DNA of 64,000 nucleotides, from NCBI GenBank assembly GCA_013368315.1, contig JAACJM010000060.1, positions 341,819 through 405,818 of the forward strand, in the 5' to 3' direction. Position numbers and translations under genes: made by a program. Source of the DNA: Tetrapyrgos nigripes. Its lineage: Eukaryota > Basidiomycota > Agaricomycetes > Agaricales > Campanellaceae. A model generated the notes under the pieces. The model did not search any database and was not told where the DNA came from. It was given only the letters and a program-made list of their open reading frames with translations. Position 1 is the first letter of the stretch. Each line of letters starts with the position of its first letter. Of this stretch, positions 1 to 9,712 are shown in pieces.

Positions 1-128
1 GTGCCCATCAGAAATGAGAACTGGGTCAGTGAGAGGTGTCGGGGCCATGGAATGGGGTCTCAAGACGGATTGGTCTGACCCTTCGTCTTCGGTGACGGTC
101 TGCATTGCAGGTGAGAGTGGTTGACCCC

Positions 129-504
129 TCATCGGAATAGAGTCTGGACCTGTAAGGAAGGTAAAAGGATAACATCTTCCTTTGCTGGAGCTGTTGGCGG
201 TCTTGGGGACTTTCTGGTGCGTTTCTGGGGCATCAACATTGTCAAAGACGATGAGAATGCATCAGACAGGGCAGTCGAGGTATCATTGGATGACATGATG
301 GGAAGCTTTTTTTTCTTCGAGTTCTTGGTGACCCAGAACAATCGTGAAAGGACAGAGAAGAGATATGAGTACGGGGAATGGGAGAAAAGAAAGAGACGCA
401 TCAGTATGACACGAAAAATGATGAGAAAGAGAAAGGTAAGGCTTACCTTCTTTGTGTGAAGACGACTTCTTTTTCTTCAGGGAAGGTCTTCTCGTAGAGG
501 CCAT
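129..504 (-). CDS. possible small hypothetical gene, 5' exon plus fragment
   Basis: Not recognised. A minus-strand ATG at 504 opens a very basic stretch (MASTRRPSLKKKKSSSHKE) that ends at a good donor, GTAAGCC, near 445. A second serine/lysine/proline-rich open stretch lies at 401-129 on the same strand. I could not join the two exons in phase with confidence, so this may be a real short nuclear basic protein or chance. There are no domains. Confidence 0.15.
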
Positions 505-753
505 CGTCGAGGAAGAACTCTTCGGTGAAGAAGATGAGGGATTGCGGGTGCATCAGTGGCTTGATGTGGTCACGTCTCCAATGCGTCCACTGCGAGACAC
601 GTCTACGTGAAAGAATACCATAGTAGTAATGTGACAAACGGACCAATAAATTGAGTGCAATTGGAGTTCGTAACTGGTTGATGTCAGCATCATATGAGTC
701 GGTCAGTGCGTGAGTTGTGACTCTGTACGTTTCTTATCTTTTCTTCTCTCCTT

Positions 754-1473
754 TTATCTCAGTGATTCAGCAAGCAGCCTTGCAAAGGTCTGATTAGAAT
801 CGGAGGTACCAGGAGTTGGTAACCACACTCTGACTGCATCCTCCATTTGCCCTTGACCTTCTGGAGTGTTAACAATGATACTTGCCACCAGTAAAACGTT
901 CCACTCACCCAAATTCAACCACGAATCTCGCAACAGGATACGTGCTGTAGTCAAAAGCATGGTCTGCAACGTAATTGAAGTGTTCTGCAGATAATGGTAT
1001 AATCAGTGGAAGAGGATTACCGGCAAGGGATAAAAACACACCTGAATTGCCATAGAGGTTACCTTGAGTGCCATTTTCAAATCCGAGAGGCCCATTATTA
1101 CAACTCAAAGCTACAGAAATTGGATCAAAACACTACGATATTCTGTCCAACTTGAACAGCACTCTCCAACACCATTGCAACCCCGAGGACTCTAGTTACC
1201 TCGTCGTTGTTCCCCTCAGCTATACCATGAGCATCAGCAGCAGCTCTGGCTTCCACTAAAATATTCACAACTGCTGGCCCACCCATCAATTTGCATGCTC
1301 TGTCCAACTTGAACAGCACTCTCCAACACCATTGCAACTCCGAGGGCTCTAGTTACCTCGTCGTTGTCCCCCTCAGCTACACAACGAGCATCAGCAGCAG
1401 CTCTGGCTTCTGCTAAAATATTCGCAACTGCTGGCCCACCCATCAATTTCCATGCACTTCCCAAACCTCCCAC
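754..1473 (-). CDS. hypothetical multi-exon gene fragments
   Basis: Family not recognised. Three minus-strand segments look coding. 1473-1125 gives an alanine-rich stretch with LMGGPAV and VAMVLESAVQVGQ. About 1108-1036 gives GPLGFENGTQGNLYGNSG. About 978-754 gives LLRDSWLNLGEWN and ends with a stop at 754. A well-formed intron (GTGTGT to CTGCAG, roughly 1040-980) joins the last two. The first segment sits in a 157-bp tandem duplication whose period is not a multiple of three, so the second copy is out of frame. The gene is therefore damaged or mis-modelled at its 5' end. No signal peptide or catalytic motif is evident. Confidence 0.3.
1144..1457. repeat. tandem duplication, two 157-bp units
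   Basis: The sequence from about 1144 recurs from 1301 with few differences. Both units carry the AACAGCACTCTCCAACACCA and CTGGCCCACCCATCAATTT segments. The period of 157 is not divisible by three, so it shifts the frame of the overlapping minus-strand ORF. Confidence 0.85.
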
Positions 1474-2434
1474 TGAGACCTTCCACAGTCCTTGAAATGA
1501 TCGAGCATTTCAAGCCGCTGGTCACTCAGCTGGTCCTGCTCATGGCCAAAGTGACCAAAACCTTCAATTTAGAGGGGCTTGGATTAGCCTTCCATTTGTG
1601 AGAGATGGTCCTCTTCCTGCTTGAAGTCTTGACGAGGTCAATGAGAACACTACTAAATCTATTGAGTCAGAGTGTGAGATGCAGCAAAAGTGAACACGCA
1701 CTCTTGCTTGGGCTTGTCTGTCAAAAGGACAAAATGGTTTTCCCAATCGGAGGTGGTCTAAAAAATTGTATGAATCATGAGAAGTGTCAGCATTGAAGAA
1801 CGCCCCCAGTCACAAGTCAACACACCTGATATTTAAGATACAAATCATCCATGAAAAGTTTTCCTTGGTTCCGGTTTCCAAGGAATGAGGAACCTGGAGT
1901 ATAAGCATCAGCTTGGAAAGAAAAGGAGGAGGAGAAGGAGAAAAGAACTACCTTGCTACTTTACTGCAGATCTTCACACAACAGTGTTTCCTTCATGAGA
2001 AAAGATCGATGTGGCGATAGAAGCACATTCTATCTGCACCAGAGGACAAAACGCATTCATCTTCAGATATTGTAGCATCGAAACGAATTCGAATGCTAGA
2101 GTGGGGGAGAGAGAGAAAGAGCGAGAGGAAGTTCAAGATGGGAGTCAAGACAATAGATTAGACCCTGACGCAAGTTGATTACTCCTTCACACACGTGACG
2201 CAGAACAATAATGCAGAACAATAACGCAGACTCAGACTGTATCCGATGTCGATAATCCTGTAGATAATAGACAATGCTAGGAGAAGCTCAGCAGGCACCC
2301 CGTCATGCAATAGCTTTCGTTGTCACTTTGATATTGAGATAAAATCAAGTCATAATTCATAACTACAAGTCACATAATAATACATATTATTGTAACCTTA
2401 TGTCCCTGTCTGACAGAACCAGCCTTCAACGTTA
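1474..2434. other. no gene seen
   Basis: There is no convincing ORF or intron set on either strand. It contains a purine-rich run near 1925-1950, a GAGAGA tract near 2105-2130 and AT-rich sequence from 2330 to 2400. It could hold the 3' end of the next minus-strand gene and the promoter of the preceding one. Confidence 0.5.
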
Positions 2435-4537
2435 TCAGACCCTGCCTCCAAGTCCAACGCTATGCAAGGCAACCCACTGATCAAATTGAGGGTATTGCTT
2501 GTCTAAGATGTCTAAAGTTTCCTTGGCGGGACCTGATAGTTTGTTGAAGAACGCATCATCGTAGCAGTAACGAGGTAAACGTTTCACGATCTGGCTAGTA
2601 GACTCCTGCTCCGTATAGCGGCGCTTCTTGGATGCAGGAAGGCACTTGCGGAATCCAATTTGCTTCATCGACCACTCATAGGAAGCTGCACCTTGCACGT
2701 CAATGCCATGGAGAATGGGGCCGATAGCCTTGTGCCTGTACTTTAGAACAAGAACCTTAAATCCAGCTGGGTTCTCGTCACCTGTATATTCGGAGGATTG
2801 ACCATCAACATTGAGGTCATCAAGGAGAACTTGCCCAATTCAATGTTCCAGATGATCGTTAACCTCGAGGAGCTGTTCAACGTGCTCACGACGCTTGTTG
2901 AGTTTCTGCATAGTAAGATAAGCAAACTCTGCAGACTGCAGTGAAAACTGTCTGAAAACTCACCTGTATCTTACGGGAGCGAACCCTCATCCTATCATTT
3001 GTGTAGTCTTTATACTCTTTTACTCGAGCATCAGCTTCTGCCTCGTTTTTGTCTGCACAAGGAAGAGACCTCTTGTATGCACCCTGGACCTGCACCACGA
3101 AACTCCAAATGATAGCTTGCATTACTTCTGATGACAAGTCAACCGTCTTCCCCGTATCGTCTAATGCTCCAAATACTGCCGCAGCCATGTTTGAGACAAC
3201 AATCTTGTTCCATGGGATCTGTTTCCAATTCTCGCCAAAGTAGAGAGAATACTGGAGTTCACCCCAGGGACCAGCGTGAGTTCTGATAAGGTGACTGAGA
3301 GCGATTTTCGTCGACAGGTTGATAATTGCCGCTGTGAAGAGTCTTGATCCCACAAAGCTCCTTGAACTCATCGAGGATATCAGTCTTACAACAGTGAGCG
3401 TCAGGTCTGGGCAGGCAACAACAAGATATACATACATTCAGCTGTTTCCTGATTTTGGGGGCAAAGTATCATAAGTCGTCTTCTTCAGCTCCATTTTATG
3501 GCCATAGCTGCCTTGCTTCGTTGCATGCTTCCCATGACGTTTGGCTGCGGACATGGGTGTCCCTTGTGCGGCGGCCAGTGGAGTCTGCGAGTTTTGTAGG
3601 AGTTGTTTGATATTGCCTGTGAACTCCCGAAAGAGTGCTGCAAACCCAGCCTCTCCAGCGGTTGGAGCAGCGCTAGCAGGGACGGAATCAGAGGTGGTTG
3701 ATCTGCTGACAGGAGCGGTTCCTGAATGGCGAGGAGGGGTAGAAGTAACCTGAGGACGATCCATGTCTACATCCCGATCGTTGCCGCGACTCTGAGATGG
3801 CTGAGATCGGGACAAGGGTGGCGATTGAGCTGAGTGTTTGGGTTTGGCTTGGAGAGTTTGTATCTCGTTGTCCTTTTGTGGCTGACAATATCACGTCATC
3901 AACCTCTATCAAAGCAGGCTAAAGAAGCACTCACCAAGTCCCGCTGGGCTTTTTGCATTTCAGCAGTGAATTGAGTGGACTGTTACAAGGTCACATGAGT
4001 TGAGGATCAGTCTCGAGCTATGTCTAAGAAAGTTAAGGAGGCACTCACCAAGTCTTGGCGGACTTTTTGAACATCTTCAGCAAATTGACTCTGCTGATAT
4101 GAGTTAAGAATCAGTCTCACAGACTGGAGCTATCTGACAACAGCATACCATCTGCTCCATCCCGGCTCGCTGAAGGAGTCGGTATCTCAGGTAGCTGTCA
4201 CGAAATATAGTGGTGAATGCTCACCAACTCTGATATGACCTTTTCCGACTGGCTATACAGATTATGGTAGCCCGAAGCGGTCTCCTGAAGAATTTTGTAC
4301 TGTTATTGTGCTTCTCAGAGTTTTGCTTGTAAAAAGGACCTATTAGTACTACAGAAACGAGAAAAAGAGAAAAAGTAACAAGAGGAAACAACCTGCTTCA
4401 CGTACCAGTTCATTGTCCACATCCTGCTGCATTGATTCATCCTGCAGAAGCTCCTTCAGCTTCGATATCTCGCTTCTTTGGAAAGATAGATCGTTGTTGG
4501 TGTCACAAATTGCCGCTGTATTGACCTTCCTATTCAT
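2435..4537 (-). CDS. hypothetical multi-exon coiled-coil protein
   Basis: Function unknown. Reading right to left, a chain of small exons separated by short introns can be followed. The first exon (about 4537-4406) ends at donor GTACGTG. Exons near 4270, 4190, 4095-4050 and 3980-3935 each end in a donor such as GTGAGT. A Ser/Pro-rich exon covers roughly 3885-3440. A globular part at 3375-2960 contains LIRTHAGPWGELQYSLYFG and a C-terminal part ends at 2435. The N-terminal exons are heptad-like, and two are near-duplicates (QSQFAEDVQKVRQDL and STQFTAEMQKAQRDL). A one-base disruption is likely near 3440. The first residues overlap what looks like the start of the Gypsy copy A LTR (4499), so the true 5' end may have been lost to that insertion. 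Confidence 0.5.
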
Positions 4538-4595
4538 TTCTTAACTCCACAGACTACTATTCAGTTCCCTCACATTACCACCATCATCTTCCTTA
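4499..4595 (+). repeat. 5' LTR of copy A, left part
   Basis: It starts TGTCACAAATTGCC and continues with CCTATTCATTTC and CATCATCTTCCTTA. It lines up with the first ~100 bp of the copy C LTR (TGTCACGAATCGC, CCTATTCATTTCC, CATCATCGTCTATAG). The rest of the LTR resumes at 6862, across the foldback element. Confidence 0.6.
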
Positions 4596-4602
4596 CACTG
4601 GA

Positions 4603-4975
4603 GGCAAATCCCTGTAAATCATCTGCCATACAGAGGTATTACAGTGACCTTACAACAAGTCATTCAATAAGTAATCCACCTTGTATTACAGAGGTATTAC
4701 AGAAAGAAGAATTTTCCAGGGCAATGCTGTAAGACTGCTGTAAGACAAGTTGTATTACAGGGACATTTCAGAGGCCAAATCCCTGTAGATCCGGTGCCCT
4801 ACATAGGGATTACAGCAAACTTACACCAAGCCATTCAACAAGTATTCTGCCTTGGATTACAGAAGTATTACAGAGAGAAGAAATTTTGGGAGCAATGCTG
4901 TAAGACTGCTGTAAGACAAGTTGGATTACAGGAACATTTCAGAGTGACATGGTGTCACAGTAATACATTAGGTAA
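4603..4975. repeat. left arm: two diverged ~190-bp subterminal blocks
   Basis: Block 1 starts at AAATCCCTGTAAATC and block 2 (from about 4786) at AAATCCCTGTAGATC. Both contain GCAATGCTGTAAGACTGCTG followed by TAAGACAAGTTG and finish with ACATTTCAGAG. The short word TTACAG recurs many times. The arrangement is mirrored in the right arm (about 6479-6851). Confidence 0.8.
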
Positions 4976-5008
4976 TACAGCCAAGAAATACAAAAGTATT
5001 TCAGTTTG

Positions 5009-6440
5009 ACAAAAGTGCGCAGGTTGCGTCCAGAGTGCGCGCAGGTTTTGCGTCCAGAGTGCGCGCAGGTTGCGTCCAGGGTGCGTGCAGGTTGCGTCCA
5101 GAGTGAGTGCAGGTTGCGTCCAGAGTGTGCGCAGGTTGCGTGCAGAGTGCGTGCAGGTTGCGTCCAGATTGCATGCAAGTTGGATCCAGAGTGCGCGCAG
5201 GTTGCGTCCAGAGTGCACGCAAGTTGCATCCAGAGTGCGCGCAGATTGCGTCCAGGGTGCGCACAAGTTGCATCCAGAGTGCGCGCAAGTTGCATCCAGA
5301 GTGCGCACAAGTTGCATCACCCTGGACGCAATCGGCATGCACCCTGGACGCAATCTGCGCGCACTCTGGACGCAACCTGCGTGCACCATGGAGGCAATCT
5401 GCGCGCACCCTGGAGGCAATCTGCGCGCACTCTGGACACAACCTGCACGCACTCTGGACACAACCTGCACGCACTCTGGACACAACCTGCGCGCACCCTG
5501 GACGCAACCTGTGCACAGCCTGGATGCAACCTGCACCCACCCTGGACGCAACCTGCATGCACCCTGGACGCAACCTGGGCGCACTCTGGATGCAACTTGC
5601 GCGCGTGCAATCTGGATGCAACCTGCACGCACTCTGGACGCAACTTGCAGGCACCCTGGACGCAACGTGCGCGCACCCCAGACACAACCTGCGCGCACCC
5701 TGGACACAACCTGCGCGCACCGTGAACGCAACCTGCGTGCACTCTGGACGCACTCTCGATGCAACTTGCGCGCACCCTGGACGCAACCTGCGCACACTCT
5801 GGAAGCAACCTGCGCGCACTCTGGACGCAACCTGCGCGCACCCTGGAAGCAACCAGCGTGCACCCTGGACGCACCCTGGACACAACCTGTGCGCACCCTG
5901 GACACAACCTGGACGCAATCTGCGCGCACTCTGGATGCAACCTGCGCACACTCTGGACGCAACTTGCGCGCACTCTGGACGCAACCTGCGCGCACCCTGG
6001 AAGCAACCAGCGCGCACTCTGGACGCAACTTGCGCGCACTCTGGAAGCAACTTGTGCACACTCTGGAAGCAACTTGCGCGCACTCTGGAAGCAACTTGCG
6101 CGCACTCTGGAAGCAACTTGCGCGCACCCTGGATGCAATCGGCATGCACCCTGGACACAACCTGTGCACACCCTGGACGCACCCTGGACGCAACCTGTGT
6201 GCAGTTGCGTGCACTCTCGACACAACCTGCGTGCACTCTGGAAGCAACACTCTGGACACAACCTGCGCGCACCCTGGATGCAATCTGCGCGCACTCTGGA
6301 CGCAACCTGCGCGCACCCTGGACGCAATCTGCGCGCACCCTGGACGCAACCTGCACACACCCTGGACGCAACCACACAACCTGCATGCATCGTGGACTCC
6401 GGACGCAAGCTGCGTGCACCCTGGACACAACCTGCGCACT
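5009..6440. repeat. 22-bp minisatellite with internal inversion
   Basis: There are about 65 units of roughly 22 bp. In 5009-5318 the unit reads GTGCGCGCAGGTTGCGTCCA plus GA. From about 5325 to 6440 the reverse complement is used. Variants differ mainly at AGAG/AGGG, at C/T in the CGCGC core, and in a few partial units. The left half has about 14 units and the right about 50, so the palindrome is asymmetric. Long ORFs of 239-497 codons here are a by-product of the stop-free unit and should not be annotated as genes. Confidence 0.9.
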
Positions 6441-6861
6441 TTTGTCACACTGAAATACTTCTGTATTTCTTGGCTGTATTACCTAATGTATTACTGTGAC
6501 ACCATGTCACTCTGAAATGTTCCTGTAATCCAACTTGTCTTACAGCAGTCTTACAGCATTGCTCCCAAAATTTCTTCTCTCTGTAATACTTCTGTAATCC
6601 AAGGCAGAATACTTGTTGAATGGCTTGGTGTAAGTTTGCTGTAATCCCTATGTAGGGCACCGGATCTACAGGGATTTGGCCTCTGAAATGTCCCTGTAAT
6701 ACAACTTGTCTTACAGCAGTCTTACAGCATTGCTCTGGAAAATTCTTCCCTCTGTAATACCTCTGTAATACAAGGTGGATTAGTTATTGAATGACTTGTT
6801 GTAAGGTCACTGTAATACCTCTGTATGGCAGATGATTTACAGGGATTTGCCTCCAGTGTTA

Positions 6862-7183
6862 TCTATGGTTACCATCACTTGATCTGACATGTACATCTTT
6901 TATCTCCTCCGATTCCTATCTCCATGGACATTCTCACTTATTCACTTATTCCCTATTCACTTCTTTTACATGTATACCAAGGGGCTTGTAACTAGTTCTT
7001 TAGTCTGTTCACTTCGTCTCTACTCCACTCTCAGTACAGTGCAGTGTCGAGCATAGTCAGCTACTCATCCATTTCTCGTTTTATTATCTCTCTATATCTC
7101 TCTCATCTCATTATAACTTGTCAATCTATCTTGTTCATTGCATGACTTGGGTGGTTAATTGCTAAGTGACAACGTTCTTGACA
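6862..7183 (+). repeat. 5' LTR of copy A, right part
   Basis: It resumes at TCTATGGTTACCATCAC and ends CTTGACA at 7183, followed by CTTGAACAGACTCTC, just as the copy C LTR is followed by CTTGAACGAACTCCC. It matches the copy C LTR with substitutions and small gaps. Confidence 0.8.
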
Positions 7184-7964
7184 CTTGAACAGACTCTCTT
7201 ACACCCACCTCACAAACAGACCTCACAACCCACTGCAACGTCTCCGTCCTACTGGACCTTCCTATTCCCATCTTTCCCCTATGGTGCCCCCAAGCCCATC
7301 AACCCTACCCTGTGTGAGGAGCCTCACAGGTCGGCCAGCGTGAACAATCTCAAGGAGTTGTTGCACGAAGTCATCCCCCATCTACACAGTTTCGAGACAT
7401 AAAACCAGACTCGCTGATTCGAGTAGGGTGGTTGACTGACTCTGTAATTGAAATCCTAAACCATACACACTGGCTCTCAACTTTGAACCATTTCTCGACA
7501 ACCTATGAATTCGACCCCCACCAGAATACTGCTATAAAATCGAAGATTCAGACAGCTTCAAGGATTACTTACAACGAGTCAAAAACACAGTACAAAAACA
7601 CACCATCGCACTCGATAACCACTGGATCAAACTAAACAAGAGAACGTGGGTCAAAGGTGAAGTAACCATCTTTGAATACCTTCAAATAAAGATATCCCCT
7701 GAAAACACATCCCCACGTTACATGGCAGTCATAGACACTTGCTACTTCGTTCGACTCGGAAACGCTTCTATCCCTTGTTGGTTCAGTCACGGCAACTACA
7801 GGGACAGCGACATCCTAGAACACTGCCAAGAAGAATGCGAGAGGTATTACCAAACTCGAATCCCCAGAATAAACGACTACTATCGGCAAGGGTTCCATTG
7901 GGAGGATGTACCCATTGATCAGTGGGATCACCTGTTCTCAGAATCTGAAGACATCAACTAGTGT
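7184..7964 (+). pseudogene. Gypsy leader ORF (copy A), broken
   Basis: This is the region between the 5' LTR and gag. Open pieces at 7432-7635 and 7722-7961 encode a conserved-looking polypeptide with FVRLGNASIPCWFSHGNY and HWEDVPIDQWDHLF. The equivalent part of copy C (about 47150-47463) carries a related sequence containing TRRWVWKLTSGDVV. Function unknown. It may be the N-terminal part of a long Gag precursor rather than a separate gene. It is cut at its 3' side by the insert at about 7965. Confidence 0.5.
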
Positions 7965-9712
7965 ATGTCCGGAAGCGGAAACCCTAGAACCTGATCACGA
8001 TCACGCACTGCATCCCAATGATATGCCGGACAAAATTCGCGGTAGTAAAACACCTAGCGTAGTCCATAATAAAGCAGTATTGACATCTCTTAAGGGAATA
8101 TAAGGACTAGAGTGAGCCCTGAGCTGCTAGTTAAAACCTAGCGGACTAGAAAAGTGATAATATAATAACAATTAAGTGCTTATGGATGGGTATGCTCATT
8201 CTAAGTACTATGATAGATGTATATTATCCAAGGTGGTAATAGCAGACCCAAGTAATGATATAGATAGAGGTCCTAAGGGACTATAAACATATCCTATTAC
8301 TACCGCTAGTACCACTAAGGTAACTCAAAGGGATGGTGAAGTAGGGATAGCCCCTATTCACGAGCAAGGGCAGACATGCACGCAACACAAGCCTCGGCCG
8401 AAGGCTGATCAGAAAGGCTATAGCGGTATCGGACATTCGGAACTAGCCTCGCTAGGGTCTAGATCTATGAGATCGGTGGATCCCGAAGGTACCGAGAGTA
8501 TTGGAGGAATATTATGGGATCCTACAGAGCATCTGTGGACAGAAGTAGGACAATATGTATGTATAGAACCCTAGCAACGTCAGGAATCTAACTATGAAGA
8601 AGGGACGCCTAGCGGGACACTCTATAAAGAGATATAGAGGATAGAAGCACTAGAACATGGCAGATCCAAAAGATCAGAATACAACCTGAATGGGTAACAG
8701 TATTTCCAGATTGGGACTATATGCTCGACAAACGCTAGAAAAAGCGTTGAAGAGTGTAGGACAACGCTAGGAAGGTAGAATAAAGTGCTACATAGAGCTG
8801 GACTCTAGTAGAAGATAAATATGGTACTTACCTAGTCAGGGGAGGCCTGGCGCTAGACAAGTAAGGTTGAACGATGAGAATAACGGCGGCCTAAAGAAAC
8901 TACGGCTACATGTGTATATTCCTAGCAAAAGGTGCGCTAGTGGATACTGTAGTCATAGGTGGAGCTTGGCTGCGCTAACCAGAGCGGTACTCAGAATAAC
9001 GAGACGGATTAAGCAAGAGGGACTAAAGAAATCCCTAACCAAAATTTAGATAATGAACGGACAGTTTCTAGATACCCGATATAGCAGGACTTTACTTACG
9101 AGGAAAGTAGGTAGACCCCGCTAGTGATTTTATTGTGCATTTGTAATTTTCTTTGCGTACCTTTTTGCGGACATTCAAATTAAAGCAGTAACTGTATAGT
9201 TGTAGCTACCGGTAGTATAAAAGGACCAGGTATTACTAGTAGCTACCCAAGCCACATACTGTAGAGTACCAGATTTCGCTGGTCATTAGTGGAAATGTGA
9301 AACACTGGACTAAAGCTTCTATCATTTACCTTGCACTCCAAAAGAGTATAAATTGTGTGTTGGTTATAACAAGTGTCTGTAAAATTTAACAAGTGTGGTT
9401 ATAAAATTGTGAACTTATTGTGTTTGACCTTTGGTCTTTGTGTGTGTGTTTGTGATTTTGAACTAAGGCATTTGTGGCCTTCAAAAACTGTGTTAGATCT
9501 TTGGGGCTTGTTAGTCCATTTGGTGTTATATTTGTGTCTTCGCGCGCTAGCGCAAAAGTGTTATCAAAACCCCCACAAAAGTACTTATAGTACAAGATTG
9601 GTTGAGACATTGAGTACTCTGACTACTCGGAACACTCATCTTCTTTCAAGATTGTATAAAGGTTTTTGTGTTTTTAGTACATAAAGTACATATTTACCAA
9701 AGACTACTTATT
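7965..9712. mobile_element. CTAG-rich noncoding insert in copy A leader, possibly a solo LTR
   Basis: Homology to the Gypsy leader stops near 7964 and resumes near 9713, leaving about 1.75 kb with no credible ORF. The tetramer CTAG occurs about 25 times (roughly seven expected by chance), often as CGCTAG, CCTAGCG or the palindrome GCGCTAGCGC near 9545. A TATAAAAG box sits at 9216. The layout of a long leader, TATA box and ~480 bp tail would suit a solo LTR of an unrelated element. I could not find a convincing target duplication. Confidence 0.45.
9216..9223 (+). promoter_or_regulatory. candidate TATA box in the CTAG-rich insert
   Basis: TATAAAAG followed by GACC, in the last third of the insert, about 490 bp before its right edge. 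This position would fit a U3 promoter if the insert is an LTR. Confidence 0.3.

Larger units (their letters stand above)
4596..6858. mobile_element. foldback-type inverted-repeat element, CACTG termini, TSD TTA
   Basis: The element begins CACTGGAGGCAAATCCCTG and ends with the reverse complement. It is flanked by TTA at 4593-4595 and 6859-6861. It interrupts the copy A 5' LTR exactly, which confirms both ends. Arms of about 415 bp (4596-5010 and 6440-6858) are near-perfect inverted repeats. The middle is a 22-bp minisatellite whose units reverse orientation near 5320. No transposase is encoded. CACTG ends with a 3-bp duplication fit the CACTA/EnSpm superfamily, and a Tnp2-class gene lies at 28696-31697. 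TTA would also fit PIF/Harbinger. Long inverted repeats made of short tandem units recall Drosophila FB elements. Confidence 0.85.

Noticed and set aside
4794..5009. Identical 71-codon ORF in both foldback arms (also 6445-6660 minus)
   Set aside because: Its identity simply reflects the inverted arms. Glutamine-rich content comes from the TTACAG motif, and there is no sign of selection.
5009..6440. CRISPR-like array
   Set aside because: Units are contiguous with no unique spacers, and the context is eukaryotic.
5001..6515. ORFs of 239-497 codons on both strands
   Set aside because: They arise from a stop-free 22-bp repeat read in all phases. There is no codon bias, start context or domain.
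9373..9684. 103-codon ORF in the CTAG-rich insert
   Set aside because: It is Cys/Leu/Val-rich from GT-rich DNA, has no motif, and a similar frame is open on the other strand.
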